Of a DNA stretch of 64,000 nt, positions 55,507 through 63,944 are shown piece by piece; within the stretch, counting starts at the first letter, position 1; each line of letters starts with the position of its first letter. The stretch covers positions 2,787,501 to 2,851,500 of the forward strand of contig NZ_CP026692.1 of the NCBI RefSeq assembly GCF_002949795.1, written 5' to 3'. A model generated the notes under the pieces. The model was given only the letters and a program-made list of their open reading frames with translations. It was not told the origin of the DNA and did not search any database. The DNA is from Nostoc sp. 'Lobaria pulmonaria (5183) cyanobiont' (GTDB lineage: Bacteria; Cyanobacteriota; Cyanobacteriia; Cyanobacteriales; Nostocaceae). Made by a program: the position numbers and the translations under genes.

Positions 55507-57228
55507 ATGGGTTCCTACTTCCGGTTTCAAAAGCTTTTTTTGATATTACTTACCTCCATCAGCATTACTCCAGTCGCAGTATTTGCACAATCCCTACCCC
55601 CATCGGGAGTCACACTTCCCTCCGATACACCTGGGAAAGTCGAAGAAACTCTACCTCAACCATCACCAACCCTTCCTCCCACACCACCGACACCAACTAT
55701 TCCCATACTCCCATCACCCCCAGAGGAAAATCCACCCGAAACAACCTTTCCTAATAGTGAAAGTTTTTTTGTCAAAGAAATTCAAGTCACAGGCTATTCT
55801 GTTTTAAAAGATGAAATAATCAAGTTAAAACAGCCCTTAGAAAATAAAAAAATCACATTTGAGCAGTTATTGCAACTGCGATCGCAAATCACTGAACTCT
55901 ATGTTAAAAATGGCTATATCAGCAGTGGTGCATTTATTCCCAATAATCAAAATATCGCTAGCGGTGTCGTGCAAATCCAAGTTGTGGAAGGCGAACTCGA
56001 AGGAATTTCTATTTTAGGGTTACAAAGATTGCAACCTGTATATGTGCGTTCCCGGATTGAACGGCTTGCAGGTAAGCCTTTAAACCGAAAAAACATCGAA
56101 CAAGCACTACAATTATTACAACTTGACCCAGTAATTAAACGAGTTAATGCTGAGTTAACCGCAGGTAGCACTCCAGGTAGCAATATTTTACAGGTGACAA
56201 TTACCGAGTCGCCAGCATTCCACGCTGGAGTCATCTTTGCAAATGACCAATCACCTAGCGTTGGTTCAGAACAAGGGAGTGTTTTTGTTGCTCACGATAA
56301 TTTATTAAGATTTGGAGATAAATTTAGTGCCGAATATGGGATTACTGAAGGTTTAGACATTTACAATATTAGTTATTCTATTCCCTTTAATGCCCTAGAT
56401 GGAACCATTGGTGTCCGTTACAGCAACAGTGGTAGCCGCATTATTGAAAGCGAATTTCGTGACTTGGATATCCGCAGCGAAGCCGAAACTCTTTCTTTTA
56501 ATGTCCGTCAACCTTTAATCCACAGGCCAAACAGCGAATTTGCTCTGTCGTTAGCATTCGATTTACGGCGCAGTCAAACCTTCATACTCAATGATATCCC
56601 CTTCTCCTTTACTGAAGGTCCTGAAGATGGGGAATCAAAAGTTAGAGTCATCCGCTTTTCTCAAGATTGGTTACAACGTAATGCTAACAGTGTTTTAGCG
56701 GCGCGATCGCAATTCAGTTTTGGCATTGATGCAATTGACGCAACTATCAACGATACTGGTACTGATGGACGTTTTTTTTGCTGGGTGGGACAATTTCAAT
56801 GGGTGCAACAGCTATCTCCCCGCATCTTAATGCTGGCTAAAGTTAACACTCAACTCACTCCTGATTCTTTACTTTCGCTGGAAAAAATTAGCATTGGGGG
56901 AGTTGATACAGTGCGCGGTTATAGTCAAAATCAACTTGTTGCTGACAATGGGGTAGTTGGGGGTGTAGAAGTTCGTATTCCCCTAGCATCGAATGTTGAA
57001 ACACTACAGCTATTACCATTTTTTGACATCGGTACAGCTTGGAACAATCGCGCTATTAATGCTGATACGCAAACTCTTGCCAGCTTGGGGTTAGGGTTGC
57101 ACTGGCAACCTTATAGGGGTTTGGTATTGCGTGCAGACTACGGTATACCATTGATCGGAATAAGCGATCGCGGTGCTTCACTGCAAGATAATGGCTTTAA
57201 CTTTTCAGTGCGCTATCAGCCTTTTTGA
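55507..57228 (+). CDS. TpsB outer-membrane transporter (ShlB/FhaC/HecB family)
   Basis: 573 residues. A signal peptide (LFLILLTSISITPVAVFAQ) is followed by a proline-rich linker (residues ~45-80). A POTRA_2 domain is seen in FFVKEIQVTGYSVLKDEI and a second POTRA in LEGISILGLQRLQPVYVRSR. The C-terminal ~350 residues form a 16-strand barrel with the VRGY motif of Omp85/TpsB proteins (GGVDTVRGYSQNQL). The chain ends in an aromatic residue (YQPF), the usual outer-membrane insertion signal. It should export the TpsA protein encoded upstream. It is transcribed divergently from the CHAT gene. Confidence 0.9.
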   Translation: MGSYFRFQKLFLILLTSISITPVAVFAQSLPPSGVTLPSDTPGKVEETLPQPSPTLPPTPPTPTIPILPSPPEENPPETTFPNSESFFVKEIQVTGYSVLKDEIIKLKQPLENKKITFEQLLQLRSQITELYVKNGYISSGAFIPNNQNIASGVVQIQVVEGELEGISILGLQRLQPVYVRSRIERLAGKPLNRKNIEQALQLLQLDPVIKRVNAELTAGSTPGSNILQVTITESPAFHAGVIFANDQSPSVGSEQGSVFVAHDNLLRFGDKFSAEYGITEGLDIYNISYSIPFNALDGTIGVRYSNSGSRIIESEFRDLDIRSEAETLSFNVRQPLIHRPNSEFALSLAFDLRRSQTFILNDIPFSFTEGPEDGESKVRVIRFSQDWLQRNANSVLAARSQFSFGIDAIDATINDTGTDGRFFCWVGQFQWVQQLSPRILMLAKVNTQLTPDSLLSLEKISIGGVDTVRGYSQNQLVADNGVVGGVEVRIPLASNVETLQLLPFFDIGTAWNNRAINADTQTLASLGLGLHWQPYRGLVLRADYGIPLIGISDRGASLQDNGFNFSVRYQPF

Positions 57229-57334
57229 TATTACAGCAGAATTCCAGTATTTGAACTACATCTGTACTAGGGAACATTGCTGTGCCCCTATCGCGTGGTC
57301 TATTTACTCGGATTCTTATAATTATACAGTTTTC

Positions 57335-57366
57335 TGCACTGAGGCGATCGCCTCAGTGCATTTTCC
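57335..57366 (+). terminator. 26-bp perfect palindrome after TpsB
   Basis: TGCACTGAGGCGA and its exact complement TCGCCTCAGTGCA meet at a HIP1-like core, followed by TTTTCC. It lies 106 bp after the TpsB stop. With no loop it would form a 4-base loop hairpin with 11-bp stem, and probably ends transcription. Confidence 0.65.
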
Positions 57367-57684
57367 AGGGATGAAAACTGCAAGTACATAAGCAGAAAAG
57401 GTCGATGTGTAAAATTAATTTCTCATTTAATCTATAACTTATCGCCAACAGTAATATTACTGACCGCGTACCAATGAGGTGATGGAAGATTTATCCAAAT
57501 ACCTTTGCCTTAATTCGATAAGGGACTTCCAGAAATTAAATTATCTGATAAATATATCAGGTTCCAAGCACAGGTGAGTAAGGAATTATTCTCAAGAATC
57601 TTTGGCAACACAATCCTAAGTATAAGGCGTTACGAGTGGTGAAATCTGATCAGGCGATAACTATATTAAATATTAGGAGATAAA
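57367..57684. other. gene-free region upstream of the AraC-type regulator
   Basis: About 320 bp. AT-rich, with a good ribosome site (TTAGGAGATAAA) just before the next gene. Nothing else recognised. Confidence 0.5.
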
Positions 57685-58203
57685 ATGACCAATATTTTAG
57701 TAAGTGATGCTGAAACCAAGACCAAAAACCTCTTAATGCAATGCTTGTCAACAGCAGGATTTGAGGTGAGTATCACAGAAAATGGTCTTGTTAATGTTCA
57801 GTTAGCACATGAGAAATTCTCTACTATCACCGAAAGTAAAAAATCAAATACTCAAGAGTCCATATTTCCATCCATTCCCCGACTGCGTGAGGTTTTCGAG
57901 TTTATTGAAGTGAATTATCATCAAAGTATTAGATTAAAAGAAGTAGCTCAAGCAGTGGGTTACTCCTCAGCTTACTTAACCGACTTAGTGCGAAGACTTA
58001 CCGGAAAAACGGTCAATAATTGGATTATTGAGCGTCGGATAGCGGCAGCAAGCACCTTGCTTTTAGAAACTAACGAGTCCGTTTATGAGATTGCTTTAAA
58101 AGTAGGCTATCAAAATATCAATCATTTCTACTGTCAGTTTCGCAATTACTATAAAAATACTCCCCGTGCTTGGAGAGAAGCCCAGCGTTGTCAAGCAGCT
58201 TAG
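57685..58203 (+). CDS. AraC-family regulator with a truncated receiver domain
   Basis: 172 residues. The first ~45 residues (TNILVSDAETKTKNLLMQCL, FEVSITENGLVNVQLA) match the start of a CheY-like receiver, but then the sequence passes through a short linker (TITESKKSNTQES) straight to the HTH. The phospho-acceptor aspartate and the rest of the receiver are missing. The AraC HTH (~70-168) is complete, with two helix-turn-helix units (SIRLKEVAQAVGYSSAYLTD and SVYEIALKVGYQNINHFYCQ). It should bind DNA but cannot be phosphorylated normally. AGGAG lies 8 bases before the ATG. Targets unknown. Confidence 0.75.
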   Translation: MTNILVSDAETKTKNLLMQCLSTAGFEVSITENGLVNVQLAHEKFSTITESKKSNTQESIFPSIPRLREVFEFIEVNYHQSIRLKEVAQAVGYSSAYLTDLVRRLTGKTVNNWIIERRIAAASTLLLETNESVYEIALKVGYQNINHFYCQFRNYYKNTPRAWREAQRCQAA

Positions 58204-58520
58204 AACCAAACACCAACCTAAATAAAATCGGGTAGCAACTTAAGACGGGACAGTTGATGCAGCAAGCAGGGCAAACGCATCTTATTTACTAATAAAAACT
58301 AAGGGAGATTCCAAAATGACATAGATAATTGTAAAAATTGGTGAAATGATAAATAAAACAAATCAAATATTTTTTCAAAATGTGAATTAGCTTACTTCAA
58401 CTCAATGACTAATCGTCAATACTAAAATAATTCAATTATGAGCTACATAAGAATATATTTACTTAGAGGATAAATAAAACTTTTATGTAAAACATTCAAC
58501 TCAAGTTTTGATGTACTATT
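58204..58520. other. gene-free region
   Basis: About 317 bp, AT-rich. A CAGGGCAAACGCATCT motif (58267-58282) is one of the dispersed set. Nothing else recognised. Confidence 0.5.
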
Positions 58521-59553
58521 TTAAGCTAACGCTAAAATACTTAGTAAATATTTGTTATCCATCGCTGCAAGAAACTGTTTATTTTTGATTCCACGTTTGA
58601 CACGCTTCTCTTGAGTTAAAAGATTGACTGCAATATGTCTGAGAATTGCAAAATTCTGTGGAGCATTATCTTTTCTAATTCGACAGTCATCTTCTCTTAA
58701 GGCAACATCCAATAGCCAATGCAATGAATTTTCAATTCCCCAATGGCTGCGAATAGAATTACCAAACTGTTTAGCATCTGACTCAAGGCTACTGATAAAA
58801 TACCGAGTTTCAACCGTTGTTTCACCATTGAATGAACGGACAGATTCTACCATGCCAACACTATTAAAATTTGACCAAATCGAATCTGGGTTAAGCCGAG
58901 ATTCAATTTGAGAGAACATTACGTAATTGCGAATTTCATGACGGCCATGCCCTGTTCCTTCTGTTTTATATGTGCTATGTTTAATCCCATCAAAACCTGT
59001 GGCTATCCCTGAAGAGAATAGTTTTTCGACTTCATCATAAAGATTTCCTTGATTCTTCTTTAACGCAATTACATAATCTGCATAATGCTAGAGTGATTAG
59101 CTTCACAATCTCCTTCTGGCAGCCAATTGCATCAATGGTCACAATACATCCTGACAGTTCTAATACCTTTAATAATTCTGGAATTGCTGTAATTTCATTT
59201 GATTTTTCATCTACTTTTACTTGTCCCAGCACTAATTTATTTGTAGTTGCCCAGGCGCTTACCATTATAATTGCGCTTTGGTCACTACTTGTATCATAAG
59301 AACCACGTAAAGTTTTCCCATCAAGTGCGACAACTTCACCATCAGTTATCTTCTGTATTGATTTCATCCAGCTCAGAAAACATTCCTGGAACTGTTGAGG
59401 ATTTATTTGTGCAAATACTCTTGCAAATGTATCGTGGGACGGAATCCCATTTGGTAATTCTAAAAATGTTTTTAACCATTCATACTTTGCACAACCATAA
59501 GTCTCTACGGCTACCCAACCATCCGCACCACAAATCACAGCACATACGGCAAT
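58521..59553 (-). pseudogene. ISAs1-type transposase, frameshifted and 5'-truncated
   Basis: The minus strand reads AVICGADGWVAVETYGCAKY, LELPNGIPSHDTFARVFAQI, DGEVVALDGKTLRGSYD, VTIDAIGCQKEIVKLITL. Then a one-base shift near 59090 changes frame to DYVIALKKNQGNLYDEVEKL, and it continues to FGNSIRSHWGIENSLHWLLD and ALREDDCRIRKDNAPQN with a normal end. All ISAs1 DDE-region motifs are present apart from the shift. The first ~70 residues are missing because the element at 59554 cuts in. Confidence 0.85.
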
Positions 59554-59641
59554 CAATACTGCTCGGTTAAGGAAAATGAAGGGTAAAACAAAGAAAAATT
59601 TGTTCGCGTATTAGTTACGAGAACAAAATGAGATAATTCGA

Positions 59642-60022
59642 CTACTTTTTCTCTTTGAGGCTATCGTACAAGTCCACCCAATTTTGACGAAGAGAGTCGA
59701 TGCATGAAGTTAAGTGATCGATTTGGGTTCTTTTAGCGACGGAGAGGACAGCATTAATATGAGCAGGGCTTCCAGCCTTACCCAAATGCCTATATTTGCT
59801 CAATTTGTTGGGTTGAGTTGTGGAAAAAATTGGTTTGGTAGCGTGTAATTTATAGTACCAATAAGCTTGTTTTTTTCCGCGTGCTTGGTAACGCAAAACA
59901 CAACAACCAGGTGGCGCTACTTCCCCCGAAGCTTGAATTTGTTGGATAGAGAGTTGTAAAGTGGCAATCGCTTGTTGTAGGAGTTCAGCCCTAGAAATAA
60001 TGTCCGAGTCAGGAGCAGGCAT
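59642..60022 (-). CDS. 126-aa orphan protein in the IS region
   Basis: 126 residues. The N-terminal half is a helix (ISRAELLQQAIATLQLSIQQ), then GCCVLRYQARGKKQAYWYYK with basic and aromatic residues, then KYRHLGKAGSPAHINAVLSV and a C-terminal helix with DLYDSLKEKK. It has the size and charge of a small DNA-binding accessory protein. Its 3' end (last ~15 codons) is repeated in inverse at 61731-61855. I do not recognise a named family. Its position between quasi-palindromic sites suggests a mobile-element passenger or helper. Confidence 0.5.
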   Translation of the reverse strand: MPAPDSDIISRAELLQQAIATLQLSIQQIQASGEVAPPGCCVLRYQARGKKQAYWYYKLHATKPIFSTTQPNKLSKYRHLGKAGSPAHINAVLSVAKRTQIDHLTSCIDSLRQNWVDLYDSLKEKK

Positions 60023-60302
60023 TGACTAATGCTCCTTGGAAGTTGCAGAAAGAGCAGAATGTGTTCGCGTATAATTTACGAGAACATGGTAAATTTACCC
60101 CACACTATTTTACAACTGAAATGTCACTTGTTAACTTTGAGATCATAGAAGCCTAGCCTGCATTAATCCAAGTGAATTACTTCTGGCTGTATCACAAGTA
60201 ATCCCATCTCAAACCATAACCAGAGCAATTATTAGTACTTCCAGTCAGGAAAAACGACGACGAAAACTGAACTCTCACATAATTGTAGCTTTAGTAATCG
60301 CT

Positions 60303-61523
60303 ATGAATTTTTGGTCTGGTGATTCAATAGTAGATGTGTTCAAAAATCTCATTCATGGCTTAAGTTATTTACAAATACCTTTCTTGATACGCTGGAAAAT
60401 ACCAGTAAGTTCATCAATTACAGAAGCTCGTCAAAGGACAGGAGCGGCGGTAATGACTCGGTTATTTGAAATGGTAGCCAAGCCAAAAGCCACAGTATTA
60501 ACACCTGGTGCTTTTTTGGGAGGATTAAGAATCATGGCGATGGATGGAACAGTTTTTGATGTTCCCGAAACAGAAACAAACGCAAGAGTATTTGGCTATC
60601 CTGGTTCTCGCCCTGGTACATATCCGGCTTTTCCCAAAGCTAGATTAGTATTTTTAGTGGAAGCAGGTACTCATTTAATTGTAGATGCATTCTGTTCCCC
60701 CTATCGCATTGGAGAGAGAAGAAGTGCTTTAAAACTCCTACGCAGTATTAACTCTAGTATGTTATTGATGTGGGACAGAGGATTACATTCTTTCAAAATG
60801 GTCAATGCAGTCATTAAACAAAAAGGTCATTTCCTTGGTCGTGTCCCAGCCCATGTAAAATTTGAAGTAGTTGAAATATTCAAAGATGGCTCTTATCAAT
60901 CATGGATTGCACCAGATGGAGAGTCGAAAAAAAAGGGTGTGACCCGAATTTCTGTCCGCATAATTGAATATGTTATTGAAGAGAATGGTACAGAAAAGAC
61001 TTACCGTTTGATTACTGATTTAATGGATATTTCCAACTTTCCGGCTTTGCTATTAGCATCAGAATATCATCAAAGATGGGAGGCTGAGAATACTTTAGAT
61101 GAATTAAAGGTACATCTAAATGGTCGAAAAATCCCCATCCGTTCTAAGAATCCTCGTGAAGTAGTCCAAGAAATTTATGGTTGGTTGTTAGGGCATTATT
61201 GCCTACGTTGTTTAATGTTTCAAAGTGCAGCCTTGAAAAATATTTCTCCATTAAGATTAAGTTTTACTGGTAGTTTACGAGTTCTTCGACGTGCCATCCC
61301 TGAATTTCAACGTCAGATAAATAATCAATTGGATATTAACATATATTATAGCTGGTTAATTTCCGAAATATTAGATTTAGAAATCCCTTTACCACAACAC
61401 AGAAGTAATCCGAGAGTAGTCAAGAAAGCACGTTCAAAGTTTAAGAGTAAAAAGCGAAGTCACAGAAGTAATGGTACTCTCCGACAACAACTATCTTTTC
61501 AAATTCTGAGAAAGGCAAGTTAA
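60303..61523 (+). CDS. IS4-family transposase (N-terminus frame-disrupted)
   Basis: 406 residues from the ATG at 60303. The frame is open further upstream without a start (NPSELLLAVSQVI, EKRRRKLNSHIIVALVIAMN), and the only good ATG (60121, MSLVNFEIIEA) lies in another frame, so a one-base indel near 60150 is likely. DDE motifs are visible: LRIMAMDGTVFDVPETETN, LLMWDRGLHSFKMV, and YHQRWEAENTLDELK (Y-2R-3E type). It should move the IS by cut and paste. The element ends are the quasi-palindromes at 60062 and 61659, giving ~1.6 kb, the usual IS4 size. Confidence 0.8.
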   Translation: MNFWSGDSIVDVFKNLIHGLSYLQIPFLIRWKIPVSSSITEARQRTGAAVMTRLFEMVAKPKATVLTPGAFLGGLRIMAMDGTVFDVPETETNARVFGYPGSRPGTYPAFPKARLVFLVEAGTHLIVDAFCSPYRIGERRSALKLLRSINSSMLLMWDRGLHSFKMVNAVIKQKGHFLGRVPAHVKFEVVEIFKDGSYQSWIAPDGESKKKGVTRISVRIIEYVIEENGTEKTYRLITDLMDISNFPALLLASEYHQRWEAENTLDELKVHLNGRKIPIRSKNPREVVQEIYGWLLGHYCLRCLMFQSAALKNISPLRLSFTGSLRVLRRAIPEFQRQINNQLDINIYYSWLISEILDLEIPLPQHRSNPRVVKKARSKFKSKKRSHRSNGTLRQQLSFQILRKAS

Positions 61524-61856
61524 ATCTGTCAATTTGTTCGATACACTAAATTGTTCATCATCAATTTATAGTTCAATAGTTTAAAGATATTCTAAGCAAT
61601 TGACAATTAAGTTTTTTGAGAGTGCCTTTAGGTATAGACAAACTCTTTAGCTAATTTTGTTCTCGTAGTCAACACGCGAACTAATTCTCCTTGACTCCAC
61701 CACCTATTTCCCCTTAACCGAACAGTATTGGGTGGACTTGTACGATAGCCTCAAAGAGAAAAAGTAGTCGAATTATCTCATTTTGTTCTCGTAACTAATA
61801 CGCGAACAAATTTTTCTTTGTTTTACCCTTCATTTTCCTTAACCGAGCAGTATTGC

Positions 61857-62195
61857 CTTAGCTCCTTGTTGCTTTCCCGGCTTTTTTAGAGCAAATCCCT
61901 TGCTTTTGGGTTTTTCGCTTTCTTCTGAAACTTGCTTAGGGACTTGCTTCGATTCTGTTTGAGATGCTTCCGACTCTGTTTGTTGTTCTTCCTGTAACGT
62001 TAATTTCTCTTTGCTTCTGAATTGATCTGATCATGGGGGTAACGAACTATTGCTTGAGTTTTGCTCTAATTTTTCTAGTTGTTGGACTGCTAGTTGATGA
62101 AGATTTCCCGCAACTTCCACCAATTTCTCTTTGTCCAGAGATTGGAAGTAGTCTCGGTTCATTTGTGCTAGGTCTTCTTTACTCAGTCGATTCAT
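61857..62195 (-). pseudogene. IS66-type transposase N-terminal fragment
   Basis: From the ATG at 62195 the minus strand reads NRLSKEDLAQMNRDYFQSL, LVEVAGNLHQLAVQQLEKLE, QNSSNSSLPP, a stop, then RSKEKLTLQEEQTESEASQ, KPKSKGFALKKPGKQQGAK and the IS end at 61855. This is the IS66 N-terminus (coiled coil, then the SSNSSxPPS and KPGKQxGAKG motifs). It is broken by one stop and by the inserted element; its 3' half is gone. Confidence 0.8.
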
Positions 62196-62583
62196 TCACC
62201 CTTGGCTTCAATTGCACAATTATTTTTTACATTATCATACGATACTCTCCCCTACTTTTACCTACACTGCAAACTCTTGCGGATGGGGGGAGAGTGAAAA
62301 ACTACGTTTTCCGCGCTCAAAGATATTAAAACTGCGACATTTGTCATGAAGCTATTTGAGAAAATTCCCGGTACATCAAAGCTTGGAGTCAACGAAAGGA
62401 CTATCCGTGAATTCTTGAGCGATAAACATGGTAGCCATATCATTCCACGTTCTCAAGGTGGCTCAAATGGTGCTGATAACATTGTATGGGAAATAGGTAT
62501 TGATAATCTCCGTCGCAAAGCCGAAGTTATGACTGTTGGAGAGCAGTTTTATATTCGGGTTTACAATGCAGTAGATTCTATTA

Positions 62584-63601
62584 CAGCAGATTGCAGGTAG
62601 ATAGAGTACACTAAATGCTAGTGCATCAATCGGTACTATGAAAGCTTACTCCATCGACTTTCGAGAAAAAATAATTAACGCTTACTCTCAAGGCGATACA
62701 TCAATTAGAAAAATAGCTTATAGGTTCGATGTCAGTAAGGCTTTTGTACAAAGGTTACTTTTACTCAAAAAAACTCAAGGTCATGTAAAACCACAAAAAC
62801 AAGGCGGAGGAATGAAGAGTGATTTGGATAAACATAAAATTGAGCTAGCTCAAATGGTAGAAAAATATCCAGATGCAACTTTATCTGAATATTGTGAATA
62901 TTGGGGACAAGCTTACGATAAATGGGTAAGTACTAGTGCTATGTGCCGCGCATTGCAAAGACAAAATTTGACACAAAAAAAAAGACGCTACGTAGTAGCC
63001 AATGTGCTACGGAAAGAGTCCAAAAGCTCAGGTGTGAATTTTGGGAAAAAGTGAAAGCCATAGACCCAGAAAACTTGATTTTCATTGATGAGATGGGTGT
63101 AATACTTAAGTTTAACACGAACTCATGCTCGCAGCCCCTATGGTCAAAGAGTGTATGATTTAAAACCATTTTATCGCGGTGCAAAAGTAACGGTTATTGG
63201 AGCCATCAGCTTCAAAAAAGTTTTAGCTGTGATGACGATGAATGGCTCAATGGATGGAAATGCAAATGAAAGTGTTTATCCAAAAATGTTTGCTCCCTCA
63301 ATTATGGGCGGGTGCTGTAGTTGTTATGGATAATGTGCCATCTCACAAAGTAGCTTCAATTGAACCATTGATTCAATCAATGGGTGCCAGTGTTCTTAAT
63401 ATGTCACCGTATTCTCCTGATTTTAATCCGATTGAACTTTGGTGGTCACAACTTAAAGCTTTTTTACGTCAATTCTCTCCAACTACAACAAAAATGGTTG
63501 ATATTCTGATTGCGATCGCTCTTGATTTGATTAATCCGAAACATTTAAAAAACTGGTTTACAGACTGTTGCTATTGTACTTCATGAACCTGCAATCCGCT
63601 G
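62584..63601 (+). mobile_element. IS630-type insertion sequence with TA duplication
   Basis: CAGCAGATTGCAGGTAG at the left and the inverse of AACCTGCAATCCGCTG at the right are terminal repeats. TA flanks both sides (62582-62583 and 63602-63603), as for the IS630/Tc1 group. Length 1018 bp. The ends match the MITE at 32560-32677. Confidence 0.9.
62638..63586 (+). pseudogene. IS630-type transposase with three frame breaks
   Basis: The N-terminal HTH part (SIDFREKIINAYSQGDTSIR, DVSKAFVQRLLLLKK) runs to a nine-A run at 62975-62983. Slipping back one base gives QKKKTLRSSQCATERVQKLR and IFIDEMGV; this break may be programmed. A second shift near 63108 leads to LTRTHARSPYGQRVYDLKPF, and a third near 63265 to VFIQKCLLPQLWAGAVVVMD and NMSPYSPDFNPIELWWSQLK (DDE motifs). 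The second and third breaks mark a dead copy. Confidence 0.85.
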
Positions 63602-63816
63602 TATCTGCAATTCTGGAACAATTGCTAGGCTGGGGATCACTGCTACAGGAACCGCTATCCTCACACAAGTTATAGTCACAGCGATTTCATATTCATTGGA
63701 TCTTTATCGGGGCGACATTACTGTAGAAGAGTATAAAAACTTAGTTTTAGAAGCCGCAAAGGCAGCAGGCATTGCGACACCAATTGTTTTTCTGATCTTA
63801 GTGGCTGTATTAGCGT

Positions 63817-63944
63817 TAAGTAGGTGGGCGTTAAAAAATACAAATAGATTAATAAATGTAAATTCCTTAAAAGCTTATATTCAAAGCGTTTATGGTGCTT
63901 TACATAAGTTTACGTGGTTTGGTTTAATTGTGCCTACCTACTTA
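63817..63944. mobile_element. 128-bp MITE (copy B), inverse of 44901-45027
   Basis: TAAGTAGGTGGGCGTTAAAA at the left and GCCTACCTACTTA at the right. The inside (TTAAAAGCTTATATTCAAAG, CTTTACATAAGTTTAC) matches the element upstream of DUF928 read in reverse. Here it lies inside the interrupted HNH-motif gene without closing its frame. Confidence 0.85.

Larger units (their letters stand above)
59554..61855. mobile_element. composite IS region with a 125-bp terminal inverted repeat
   Basis: CAATACTGCTCGGTTAAGG begins the left side at 59554, and the exact inverse ends at 61855. The identity continues about 125 bp inwards on both sides (59554-59678 and 61731-61855), including the last codons of the 126-aa gene. 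On the right this copy is cut by a second end (TTAACCGAACAGTATTG, 61714-61730). A GTTCGCGTA...TACGAGAAC quasi-palindrome occurs four times (59602, 60062, 61659, 61785). No outer target duplication is seen, so the ends have probably been rearranged. Confidence 0.8.
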
